Origin: Paracentrotus lividus | Lineage: Eukaryota; Echinodermata; Echinoidea; Camarodonta; Echinidae | Direction: 5' to 3' | Length of the DNA stretch: 64,000 nucleotides | Assembly: GCA_940671915.1 (NCBI GenBank) | Contig: CALNVZ010003426.1 | Location: forward strand, 31,862,023-31,926,022 | Shown: piece by piece, positions 1 to 12,800 of the stretch | How positions within the stretch are numbered: the first letter of the stretch is position 1 | How the letters are laid out: each line of letters starts with the position of its first letter | Position numbers and translations under genes: made by a program | Notes under the pieces: model-generated | Database searches by the model: none | What the model was told of the DNA's origin: nothing | The model's input: only the letters and a program-made list of their open reading frames with translations

Positions 1-654
1 TTTAATCAGGGTTTGATGATATGTCTTGGTAAAGTATTTGTTGTTATCTTTTTCATTTAAATCTTTGCACTCATGAACAACAGATAAGTGAATAACTGAA
101 TAACAGATGATCTTCGAAGGTCGAAAACACACTTCCAAAACAAAAATTTCATCATATCTCATGTATTTGCTCGAATATACCAGTAAAATACGCAAAAACT
201 GCTGTGTTTGCAATTTTAACACAGTGCTCACTCAACCGTGAAATTTAAGTCTGAACTCAGTTTGTATGTCATTAGGGCACACATGACACACACGTTGCAT
301 CCGTTTTGACAAGTGCGATGTTGAAATTTTTTGAAATTGTTCCAAAATAATGTATTGAAATTTGTGATAATCGTCTTGTGAACTTCAAATAGTGACATTT
401 TGCCTTCAACCATTGCTCACTGAAGCATGATATGATGAAAAAAAAACTCCCTCATAAAGTTATAGATGAAATGACCTGTACGGACATATAATAATTAGAC
501 GTTTTCTATTCCTTCTGGTTAAAAATTTAAAAAAATCGACATCTGAAATGGGGGGGGGGGGACCTTACTTTTTGTGTTGTGTTTATTTCCTAGCCTAACA
601 TTGATATTTGTATCATGTTTCTCTTAAGTTGTTTTTGTAATTTTTCTTTACCAG
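1..654. other. Intronic sequence upstream of the first visible exon
   Basis: I see no coding exon here. Positions about 140-440 hold, on the minus strand, a relative of the repeat at 10835-11470: both carry TGCTTCAGTGAGCAATGGTT and an ACGGTTGAGTGAGC element. A G run lies near 550-561. The first visible exon begins mid-codon, so coding sequence must continue upstream of the window. Confidence 0.5.
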
Positions 655-818
655 GTAATATATATTACCGCCAACTTCTAAACCCATCAGCGGATAACGT
701 GGCTCTTAAAGAGATAAACCGGATCATATGTCACTCGCTCAGAGTACACTTTTATGCTAATTGGATCTTTATTACCACGTGGGACTCGGTAGCCTATTTT
801 GGATCCACCAGTAGTATT
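655..818 (+). CDS. Gene 1 exon: first third of NIDO domain
   Basis: The acceptor TTTACCAG precedes the exon and GTAAGT follows it. It begins with two bases of a split codon and ends in phase 0. The product reads [20 protein letters not shown], later [20 protein letters not shown]. The aromatic-rich TWxxVAYFG segment is the hallmark of the nidogen-type NIDO domain just before its central FQ..L.SDG strand. The ATG at 615 lies before the acceptor and is not a credible start. Confidence 0.85.
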
Positions 819-3800
819 GTAAGTCTATGGTGTAGACGAATTCGGGCAGAATTTTTCATGGAAGTGAGCCCTCTATGTGCCCGCCATATAGCTGGGGGTT
901 ATCCAGTGTACTACGCATGCGTCATGTGCGCGTATGTCTGGGCATATGTACATTTTCCTTTGTTACGCATACATGCGCACACAAGCAGCATGCATAGTAT
1001 GCCCGGTTGTTGTATGTCCGGACGGGTTGTTTGTCCGGACAAGACAGCAATTTTAGGACCTTTGTGATAAATATTTCATTAATCGATTGAAAGTAATATC
1101 AGACAATATTTAACAAATAACACAAATATATCGCAACATATTTTTGCTATTTTACTGCACAATTTTGAATAATCCAGAGCATGATGATGTTTTATCTGCT
1201 TAAGTGGTCCGAGCACAACGGACCCCCTCTTATTTTGGATGCCCAGCCAATGGGCTGCCACACATGGACAAAAACATCACCCCTAAATGCCGAATTCGGT
1301 TAGTGTTTGTTGACATTGTAGTCATTAATAGTTCTGACACAAATAATGTGTAATAATTTAGGGCCTTTACATTCTCCCGACCCATTCACACAATGTGAAA
1401 TTATGTTCTGTGACTTCATGTTGGTAGTTTATACAGGGCTACATATTACACAATAATGGTTAGACTCCATTTGGAGTAAGTACTATTCTGTTGAAAATTC
1501 AATATTTCGTCATCAGTAAGGAATACCTAAATGTCGATTTTACAGACATGACACGTTATAAATGTTCAATATTATTATACAGAAAATGCAACTGTCCTAA
1601 AATTAGTTCGTTATCCTGTATATTTTCTTGGGTTAAGCCTTTAATGTACTTTTTGAAAACTTTCTGTGATTAGTATATGCTTTCAACAATTGAAAATCTA
1701 TATATCATTTGATTAATATTGTATTTTTCGAATAAGAATTTGGTCTTTCTGATTTACGGAAAAAAACCTTGTTTTATAATTATTCGTACCCGAGTTGATA
1801 GCCAGTTCAATTTCTTATTATAACAACCACGTAGTTATTTTCTCGTAAAATGACCACCTGATATAATTTACAAGTTTCCGTAGTGGGGTGTTCCCATGCC
1901 GCAATCTCAAAATCATTTAGGCACAGTGGTCTTCTTTCGCAGACATATTGCATGTATAGTGGCATACTTGTTAGGTCCTCGAAATTTCAACCCCCTCCTG
2001 GGGGCATTTCATCAAAGGACTTGTCGATATTTTATCCGACAAATTTGCTTCTCAGCCAATGAGCAGTGCAAGCATTTCAAGGATAGCTTTACTACTATAA
2101 CGTTTGTCGGATAAAACGTCCGGACAAGTCCTTTGCTGAATGAGCGCCCCAGGATCGTGTTATGATTTGTCCTTAAACCACAACTTTATGCCGCGGTCAC
2201 AACACGGCGTAGGCTACGGGCCACGTGCATGCAACATAGCCTGAATTGCATGCACGTTGCATGCATGCAGCCATCGTTGGTCAATTTCTGCGATTCCTGG
2301 GTTTCTGTAGTAAGGGTATTGTAAAAACGTCCTGCACGTCGTACATGCAACGTGCCTGCAGGGTAGCTAGGTGCGTTGCACGAATTTTCTACGAAATCAA
2401 AAGGAGTTGCACGTCAAAGGTACGGTGAGTTGTGACCGCAGCATACTCTCCACTCCTTGTATTGGGGTTACATGGTTAAATAATTTTTTTTTCAACTTTG
2501 ACCTTAAGACAAACACCTTCCAGAGCGTCGTTGCCAGTGATGGAACCCATGCTTACGTCATCTTCAACTATGACGACATCAATTGGACAACTGGGAAGAT
2601 AAGCGGAGGTTCAGTTTCTACAGGACTAGGAGGAATTTCTCCTGCAGTTGTAAGGAAATAGTGGCATCAATAATAACAATAATCATAATGGTTATTTATA
2701 TATGAATAGTTTGATTCTTAAAGGCGCTAAATCCACTTTTGTCACTTCTGAGAAAAAGGCATTTGTTTGCAAAAAAAAAAAAAAAATTTGTCCGGGTGTC
2801 TATGGGAAAGTGATATGTAAAGGTACATTTTGTAATAGTTGCTCTCTGAATTTAGGGTTTAGAATTTGTTCATAGACAGGTACCAATCTGAACATTAGTC
2901 CGGTATGACTAACTCAATTTTTATCAACAGTGGTTTTTTAGCGCTTTTTGGAATTAAACTCTTCATATGCGCTCTGCAAGAAAAGTATTGGAGGATTCAG
3001 AGCGTTTACAGTAAGTTAAGGGGCTTTCACAATTGTTGTTGCGATCATTTGGTCACAATATAATGTTTCACACAATCGCAACGGTTGTAAGCAGTCGCAC
3101 CATCAATTGTAAAAGGGGCTTGGAAGACACAGGATGAAGTAATTAATGTAATAATACTAAAATAGCCATATCAATCTCATGTACTTAACGAAACGCCAAA
3201 AGATCAACAATTTGATTAAAATCAAGATTTAAAGGGCAATCCCCATACTCGTATATAGTTTTTTCTTTGATAGGTTTATTGAGATAATCTTGAGGACTGC
3301 CATTTTCCTGGGAACAAAGAAAGTAGAATGTGAATATTTATGTTTTGGGTATATGTTTACTGTTCATGCATTGAGAGGGTCTGATATATCTTTTTGTTTC
3401 TTTTTAAGGTTGGTGTTAATGCTGGTGACGGTGAATTGTCCTACTCGGTGCCGGATTCAAACACACCCCATATAGTTAACATTGGAGAGACGAGTAATAT
3501 CAATGTCCCCGGTCGATACGTCTTTGAAGTAGGAGTGGACAACACACAAGATTTTCAGGGTAAAAATATCGTTAGCCATTTAAAGTCTGGTGACTTTACT
3601 GCTATTGATGTTATACAATTACTTGTAAAAAGAAAATATGGGGATAGAGCGCTGGCATTCAAATAGAACATGCAACATGGCACACTAGCTCACAGCACCG
3701 CACAAGGGTACGACAATACTCTATCCAGAGGATTGTACCTGCAACCGGAAGAAAAAGAAGAATTATCTTATAGCGTAAATAAACTGTAGTCGATGTATTT

Positions 3801-6800
3801 TGCTTCTGGTGATCCAGGTTTATTTCGCGTGAACCTGAAAACTAAAGCCACTACATGGCAACAATTTCCACATTTCATGAGAAGCAATCGGCATTACAAA
3901 ATAATCACTAGCCTGGTGTAGGAAACCAGAATATAAAATTTAGCATGAGATGGAGGTTTGAAGAGTTGATAGCATGACAATGTCTATATTAATTGGTAAA
4001 TGTTCGTGTCTGCATCCCTATTGCTTTTTTGACGTTAGACAAAGAGAGTGGTATTGTCCTCTTGAGAGGTCAGAAGTCATTTTTTTCATAAAATGTAAGT
4101 CAAGGTGAATATTTATATTTTTTAAATTTCATATTTTTATATTCGAATATATTGACATGAATATTTACTTTGTTATAAATTTTTTATATTTTTGTTCAAA
4201 TGTTATTGTATCAATTATCCATGCGTACACCGTATTACAACGATTGTATTTTCTTGATTTATATTTTGTTGAAAATGAAATAAGGTTCAAAATCAAAGTT
4301 GAAAATGCTTATTAATGTCTATTTTACTTTCAAATCATCAGGCCAAGTTATAACGGGATCAAAGACGTTTACCAGTCGTTTGAAAGTAGCTGGCTCTGTG
4401 ACCGTCAATGGGCTTACGGATGGAATCGATTTTGATGACGTAGTCACCCTCTTGGGTAAGTACGCCAAGGGTGAGTCAATTTTAGGGCTACACTCATTCC
4501 TTCTGAAAAAGTCGTACACTGCATGCCATCTCTTACTTCTGATGTTTTAATAAGATCATAGGGCTTGTCCCACAGAAGGCGATCCTTGTGGCTACAACTT
4601 GAAAATGTCAAAACCGTTAGGAGATCGGCTAGAAACGGTGATTATAGACATACCTATAACTCTATCTAAGCTAGGTTACAACAACAACAACAACAACAAC
4701 TGGCTACCACACACACAAAAGCAAGATCGCCAGTTGTCGCAACAACGACCGCCTCCTAGCTGTGTGACAGGCCCTTAATTTATATTTACATTCACATAGG
4801 ATATTCTGTCCTTCAATGTGAAGTAAGAGAAATGTTCAAAAATATTCATCGATTTCATCAATTTTTTTTCTGCAATATTGAAATAAAAATGTAAATTGTA
4901 TACAAATGTTAAAGGAGCATTAAAGGTGTTTAACTAGAATAATCTTACTTTTAACAGGTAGTAGCACTATAGAGGCAGACAAGGTATTTGACGGTGGTAT
5001 CATGGTTCAAGGTGATCTTCATACATCTGGTTTGATTGATGGTGTGGATGTATCTCTTATTGCTAGTCAAGTCATGAAGCTCTCTGGAAGACAGACGGTT
5101 GCAGGTAGGGCATTGTAATTTCTGGAAGCGAATTAGATCTGGGATTTTCTCCAGCTGTACCTATCCTATTTTAATCAACATAATAGGAAAACTCCTAAAA
5201 TCTCCCTGAAAATTATTATTAACAATCTGATACATGATTGGCAGTTTACTGATGGCACTGGTTGTTAACTGATTGCAAACTCATGTGATTGGTTATAGTG
5301 ATTGCATATTAAATTTGGAGCATTTGATTCCCTGCCTACTGTTTGTATATTCATGTGACTGGAAGTTTAATTATTAGGGCCTACACATTCAATGTCAGTT
5401 GCTGTTTACTGGTTGCATATTCATGTGATGGGCTGTTAACTGATTGCATATTCATGAGATTGGTTGTTTCCCTATTGCATATTCATAAGATTAGTAGTTA
5501 ACTGATTGCATATTCATGAGATTGGCAGTTTATTGATTGCATATTCATGTCATTGGCCGTTTACTGATTACATATTCAATATGATTGGCTGTTTACTGAT
5601 TTCATATCCATGTGTTTTGCATATCCTTTCAGGTGCAGTGACGTTCACAAGTGACACTGTCGTCGAGGAGGACGTCGTTGTGAGTGGGACAGTAAATGAT
5701 GTGGATATAGCCGCAATGGAGGCCGATGCTGTATATGCTGATGAAGCAGAAGGTAAGGGTTTTGTCAATGAATGGTTAATAAGCACTTGGGCTAATTTAT
5801 TGGTCTATTTCCAGTTTGTCGGTTACAATCTACCATCCATATGGCTTAATTATCGATAATAAACAGGGTGTATTTGTCATTAGACAACATTCAGCCCGAA
5901 AGGCTATAAACCTAAAATGGTAATATAGAAAATATGAATTACACAAAATTGAAATTGAAAAAGTGGATACGAATAACATGGTATTTTTTACAAGACAAAT
6001 TGGCTTTGAAGTAAATACCATATACCATTTCTTTTCCAGTAGCATTCATGTTCTAAGCTTTGTTCAACCATTTCCAGCTGACAAAGAACAGTTCCTACAC
6101 TGCGGTAAACATTTTTTAGGGTGAAATATAAGCTCGACAGGGGCGCTGGTATATGGAGCCTAATGATATTTAATAGTGTGAAGAGGATTTAAATACCAAT
6201 ACTTACTTTTGCACTGTAGGCTATGCTACCTACAGTCCAGAATATCAGGATATGTGCTATCTGATTAAAAACAAAACATGGTAAAGTTATTAAGGAACTA
6301 GGTATTCGTTTATCTTCTCACACTTACGTTGATACATAAAAATGATAATCCCGAATTTTCCACATGTAATACTTACTTGTACAGAGCAAGTGATTACAGC
6401 AGCGAAGACGTTCACCGACACGCTCAGTGTAGGCACCAGTGGCAGCGTCACCTTTACAGGGTTGGTGAACACTTATGACGTGGAAACAGATTTTATGGAC
6501 CTAACCAGCCAACAATCTGTGACGGGTAAAAAAGTAATAAATAAAAATATTAAATAACAATAATTATTATTCTGTTACTTCCCTCACACGCCTCTGCCTA
6601 TGCAATTGGTGGTGCGTTGCAACCTTTTTTAATGAAGTATTAGCCTAAATATTCCGGAAGGGGATCTTTGGTATATCATGTTATGTTGATTTTTGAATAT
6701 CATGATGTACGACACCGATATATGAAATAGCAAGGGTAGTATGAATAATCACACCAATCAGGGACTGTTTTCGAAAGTGAAAGGGTTGAGCGAAAGTGGG

Positions 6801-9800
6801 GGGGGGGGGTCTAACAGGCTAAAGTTACATTTACTGTCAAAGGTTGGGGGCTGGAGCTACTCTCAAAAGTGGAGGGGTTGAAGCCCCACTCCAGGCCCCG
6901 GTTCCGCGGCCCTTGTAGTGTTATACCATCAGTGAAAGTTTCCAACTTCTTGAAACCCACCTGGCACATCATATAAGCGTTCTTTTTTTTTGTGTAGCCC
7001 CGCCGGGTTGCACAGATCCTACAGGCGTAAACTACAGGGGCACATTGGCTGAGACAATCTATGGGGAAACCTGTGTTGATTGGACGTCGGAGATTTCTAT
7101 TGACCAGGATGCCGTGGATGCTGGACTTGGGGATCACAACTATTGTCGAAACCCTGACGTGGACTCGACCGCTTGGTGTTGGACAGCAGATAGCTGGGAG
7201 TTTTGTGCTGTAGGTCACCTAGGACCAGAGTGTCATGGTAAATCTTTAATTAACCACCTGCGTGTCTAGCATAACACCTATATTTTACTTCAATATTTTT
7301 GTCATGAACTAACTGAGCTTTTATAGTTAGATTGATATGTTCATTTGGTATAGATAAGCGCACAACTTACGTTTTTCTTGACCCCGGACATAATAAATTT
7401 GTGAGTGTTAAACCTTTGCTGTATCGGGCTGGGCACAAAGGCCATATGAAATATGAAATTGCCTTTGTAGATATTTCATTTTTTAAAGGAAAATCTCTGT
7501 ATCTATGTGTTCTATTTTCATCTTCAGCAGGCCTGTAACTAGGGGGGGGGGGTTCGGCGGAGGTCAAACAAACCCCCCGCTGACGAGCAAAAGTCCGCTT
7601 GAACAAGAACAAAGAAAAAAAGAAAAAAAGGTATTAAAAAAGAAAAGAAAGAAAGAAGGGAAGATCATGTAAAGAACGACCTTAGCCTACCCCTATAGAT
7701 AGGTGATATGGTACTCTTCTTGATGGCCGAAAGCATAAAAAAATTTAACACCCCCCCCCCTTATCGCGCGGCCAGCGTGACGTGAAAATTCTTTGATGTA
7801 CCTTTGTGTCACTTTTGCAGATTTCGAACCTCCCGTAAAAATCCTAGTACGGGCCTGTTCTTGATGGCCGAAAGCAGGAAAATCCTGCAGGCCCGTAACT
7901 AGGGGGGGGGGGGGTTCGGGGGGTTCGAACGAAACCCCCGCTGACGAGCAAAGGTCCGCTTGACCAAAAAAAAAAAAAAAAAAAAGGTATTAAAAAAAAA
8001 AAAAAAGAAACAAAGAAGGGAACATCATGTAAAGAACGACCTTGGCCTACCCCTATAGATAGGTGATATATGGTACTCTTCTTGATGGCCGAAAGCGCGG
8101 CCAGCGTGACGTGAAAATTTTTTGATGTACCTTTTTGCTCGCCGCCCGGTGTGACGTTAAAAAAATTCGATTAACCTTTTGGTCCACTTTTGCAGATTTC
8201 GAACCCTCCCGTAAAAATCCTAGTTACGGGCCTGTTCAGCTTGAATTAAACGTAATCATGATCAAGTCTTTGCAGTCAACATAAAGCAAAAGCGTCATGA
8301 GAGCAACTTGTGATTTCAATCTGTGAAAGGAACGGAATGAGTCCTTCTTATCTATCAATTTTTTTAACCTGTTCGGCCACTTTCAGGATCACAAGCATCA
8401 GTGGTTCCAACAATCCTCACACTTGCGTTGATGTAGTGTCGTAGTGTGAGCAAAAATATTGGTACAACATGTAGTAAATTATTGAAACCACACTCTCGTC
8501 ATTTTGGAAAACTTTTCGTATTTTTAAAGCATTTTATATTTTTTTTGTTTGAGAAATTCAAGGTTCGAACAATGTGTTTCGTGTTAAATAATATATTTCC
8601 CGTTTCGGATGAGATCAAATTGAAACTGATTTGAAAGCTGGCTTGGTTTTGGGTTTAATTTTCTTGGAGACCTTACCTTAATGGCATAAGAGTAAATATT
8701 TGCTGATAATATTCTTTAAATTCATATTGTTGATATGCTCAATTTGAATAGTGTGTATGGTTCAATCAGATTGGTTCAATTATTGTCAGTTACGATTAGC
8801 ATCTATGCATGTCTGAAGTGACAACTTATGAGATGTGTCTAGTTAATGAGTTTTTCCTATTGCCACCCTTTATGTTGATTTATGCTCATTCATGTTCATT
8901 CATAATCTCTGCATAGTTATAATTATCATGAAATGGATACGAAAATGAATAACGTAAATACTATTTGTTTTGATCGCAGCAAAGACATTTACGAACGGAT
9001 TTACCGTCTCATCAGACCTATCAGTCACTGGCACTGTAGATGATGTCACAATGAGTACACTATGGTCAGAGGCGGCTCTGGTATCTGGTTCTGAAACGTT
9101 AGCAGGTGACAAGGTAATATATTCATCATTTTTATTAAATTTAGTTCTTGAAAATGGGTCAAAATTCAGGTGATCATTTATTACGACTGTTATTAGCAGT
9201 AATAGATTATCCACATCAATTAATGTAAAACTATATAAAATTAGAAATAATTGGGAAAGCAGTTTAATTCTTTAAAGGACAAATTCACCCCGAAATCAGC
9301 TTTCTTATGAGTATATTGTACATATTAAATTGCATGTTTGCTACATCAAGACTATTTTAATTTTTGGTAATTCCTATGCCGGAGTCACATTTCTCTGCGG
9401 AGCCCGTATGGCGTGTTGAAAACGACTGTATTGACAGAGCGGTTCGTAATGGGTAAGAACGTTAGCAAAACGGCTGATTTTCAAAATCAATACGGATCCC
9501 CAAATAATGTGTGACCCGGGTATAAGTAAAATAAAATACCATTTTTTACGGTGCAAAGTCTGTTTAACCACGTGTCCATGACATAAGACCAGTCCCTCAT
9601 TGTAACGTCGTTCATGTAAATCGAAGAAGATTCTTTTCGATTTGAGCCTTTCGAAAAAGGCAGTAAAAACTTATTAATCCGAAAAACCCACAATTTGTAG
9701 GGATTATGTCAATGAGCTAGAGAGATTTTCATTCTTGCTTTGCTTTTTTTTCCTTCAAATTTTAGTCCTTTGCTGGAGCTATGTCTGTGACGGGTGATTT

Positions 9801-12800
9801 GACCGTAGGGGGCACCGTTAACACTGTTGATCTTTCTACCGAGCTGATGATGCTTGATGAAACACAAGAAGTCACAGGTTAGACTTATTGGTATTCTATA
9901 TACGGGCAATTCCACGGGTTAGTGGACATTGAAACAAAAAAAGAAGTGTGTCTCTTGACTTGATTATTCGATTTATCACCAATCTAATGCCACAGATTTT
10001 CATAAATGACATAGGTTATTCATATTCAATTGAAAAAAATAATCATTTTTAATGACTTCTGCTAGATCTCAGACCATCATTAAAATTGCACGTGTGGGAC
10101 TGGGGACAACAAATTTCACTAAAATGCAAATTACACAAGACTCGTTTAATATTTCTTCTCACAAATTTCACAAAAAGGCCAAGGATAAACACATTTCCAT
10201 ATTTCAGAAGCCACTTGAGATATCATGCGATTACAAGGGGTGAAAAGACCTCTGGAAGTTCACTGGACAAAATGTAATGTGAGTAACCGTTACGTGAGTA
10301 ACCACTTTATCTGCACCCCTAGTAAAAACCTTGTGTTCTTTACTTTTTTAATGATATACAAAGTTTGTCGCCCTATTAGACTTCTTTGAAATGGATATAA
10401 TCAACTTTCATAAAAGCCTTGTATGAGGACACTTTTCACTTATGTCGACTTTTCATTTTATGCATGTCCAAATCATGTTACGTGAGTAACCAACACATTT
10501 TAAAGATTTGCCAGAAGCATAATGAAATTTATCAAGTTTTGTTTTTATACAAAGGATAGTCAGACTGTGTACTTTGTTGAGATAAAAAGATGTTTAGTTC
10601 CTATCAATAATAATGGAGTTACAGCTCCAAGTATGAGTCAAGGTGTCTCCAAATGTAACGTGAGTAACCGTGGAATAGCCCATACCGTATATACAGGCAG
10701 TTTCAACACAAACAGAAATTTCCCCCGTTTCAAATATCAATCATTTTTTTAAATAGGAGGAGTTAAAAAATCTAATTATATGTCCACGTAGGGAATTTAA
10801 TTAGCTACCATGGGAGCGAATTTTAGGAAAAATCATGAAGTCATGCTTCAGTGAGCAATGGTTGAATGCAAAAATGTCATTTTTTGAAGTTCACAAACCT
10901 AAAATCCCAACTTTGATTCAATGATATCTGACCAATTTTTAGATTTTAAACATTTCACGCATCAGAATGTTCGCAAAACGTGCTTCCTAACACACGGAAA
11001 GGACATTTGCGAAAAATTTCACGGTTGAGTGAGCATGCAGCAAAAAATGCCAAAACTGCGACTTTTACTTCTTTTCCATGGTAAAATTAATCAAATATGA
11101 TGGGATTCATTTCTAGGAAGAGTGTTTTTAACTTTTGCAAAAAATTAAAATTAATTCACGGTTGAATGAACACCATAAAATAACATTTGAAAAACACTAA
11201 ATAGGTATTCTTTCCATTTTGTACACTAAAAATCATGTGGATATCTGTTTTTGCATTATTTTTATGACTGGTGCACGTGTGTACATGATCATATTGCATT
11301 TATTGAAAAATTCATGCTTCAGTGAGCACGTGGCTCTGGAAAAGCTGTTTTTTTAATTTAGAGACCAAAATTAAATTGTTTACTTTGCTTAACCATAACA
11401 ATTCGTTTAAAAGTATTCATTTGATTTCATTTTCGCAAAAATCCTGATTTTTCATACTTCAGTGAACACAAGATATGAGAAAAACATTTAAAAAAGGAAG
11501 AAAGTTTACGGCCCTGGCACGGCCTAATGGCACGTCCGATTCCTAATTTGACCTAAGTTCTTGTTAGTTAATGACCTTTTAAAGATTTGTGCCAAGTTTC
11601 AAGAATTAACTCACAGTATAACGACCAAAAAATTGCAATGGGCAATATATGATTTCTGTCATTATTGATTTCCTCCCATTGACTTCATGTAGGGTAGACT
11701 GGGGGTAATTATGGCCCCCTTTTTCACATTTCATATTACTACCTTTAAATGAAAAGTCCAATAATATTCTAATTATATAAACATACAGTCAGTCTATATA
11801 CCTATAATATTCAAAGGAAAGTATAAACCTAGGACTTCTCATTTGCATATTAATTACCATTATGTTAACAACTTTGTGGGGCAATAATTACCCCATTGGT
11901 TGGGGTATTTATGGCCCCCTATGTCATGACTGTATGAATTAAAAGATATTATGCTAATCAATTATGGTAATGTAAAATAAATGTTGCTGGGTTTTCCTAA
12001 TACACTTTATATCAACCACCAACAATGATTTAATCAATAATTGGTTCAGCCAAAATGTTGAAATTGTGCAGTCATAGCAATACATATATTTATGTACATA
12101 AGCATTCAAGTTAATGTCCCCATCTGCACTTATACACTATTTATGCATTGGGGCCATTATTCCCCAAGTGACATTTTCAATTGTATCCCTCTTTACAGCT
12201 CTACTATTGAAGATATTTAGGTGGAAGTTTTTCAATTGTGTTTGTTAGTTCCTATTGTTTCTGTTTCAATCAAAATTTCATCTTAAATGATTTTAATTAA
12301 TGATATCACACCCCAAATAAAAAAGCAGACTTGCCACTTTCCCACGAACAGAATTGTGATTGCCGTACATTTTAGGCTCCCCAAGCACAAAATTTGAAAT
12401 AAAGGGCTTATTTTAACATATGATAGTAGGAAGAGTTTAACTATGCATGTGTAAAAAATTAATTATCATTGTGTAATGCAGCGAAGAATTATAAGCTCTC
12501 AAAGACAAAGGGGCCATAATTACCCCGGGGCCATAACTACCCAAGTCTCCCCTATCATGCCTATAGAGTTTGAACATTAAGTGAACAAAAGTCAAATATT
12601 TCCCATTTTAATTGTCAATTTTCTGTTCGTTATACTATGAGTTAATTCTTGAAACTCGGCACATATTTTTAGGAAGTCATTATCCGTTTGGTTTGACTCC
12701 TTAATAACTAGAGACTGAAAGAAAGATAATATGTATTTTTTGCTTATGGGCTATTCCACGGTTACTCACGTTACATTTGGAGACACCTTGACTCATACTT

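Larger units (their letters stand above)
819..2508 (+). other. Intron with two short fold-back elements
   Basis: No exon was recognised. It contains the palindromic elements at 1997-2153 and 2187-2445, listed separately. The rest is AT-rich with no recognisable coding pattern. Confidence 0.55.
7238..8979 (+). other. Intron with two copies of a G-rich dispersed element
   Basis: A 1.7-kb intron. Its first half holds the repeat pair at 7528-7858 and 7888-8237. The rest is AT-rich with no exon recognised. Confidence 0.5.

Noticed and set aside
615..654. ATG at 615 as the start of gene 1
   Set aside because: A pyrimidine-rich acceptor ends at 654 and the NIDO sequence begins right after it; the residues before it do not fit a signal peptide with the domain, so the start lies upstream of the window.
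6811..7218. 135-codon minus-strand frame
   Set aside because: It overlaps the kringle exon, which has six placed cysteines and proper splice sites on the plus strand.
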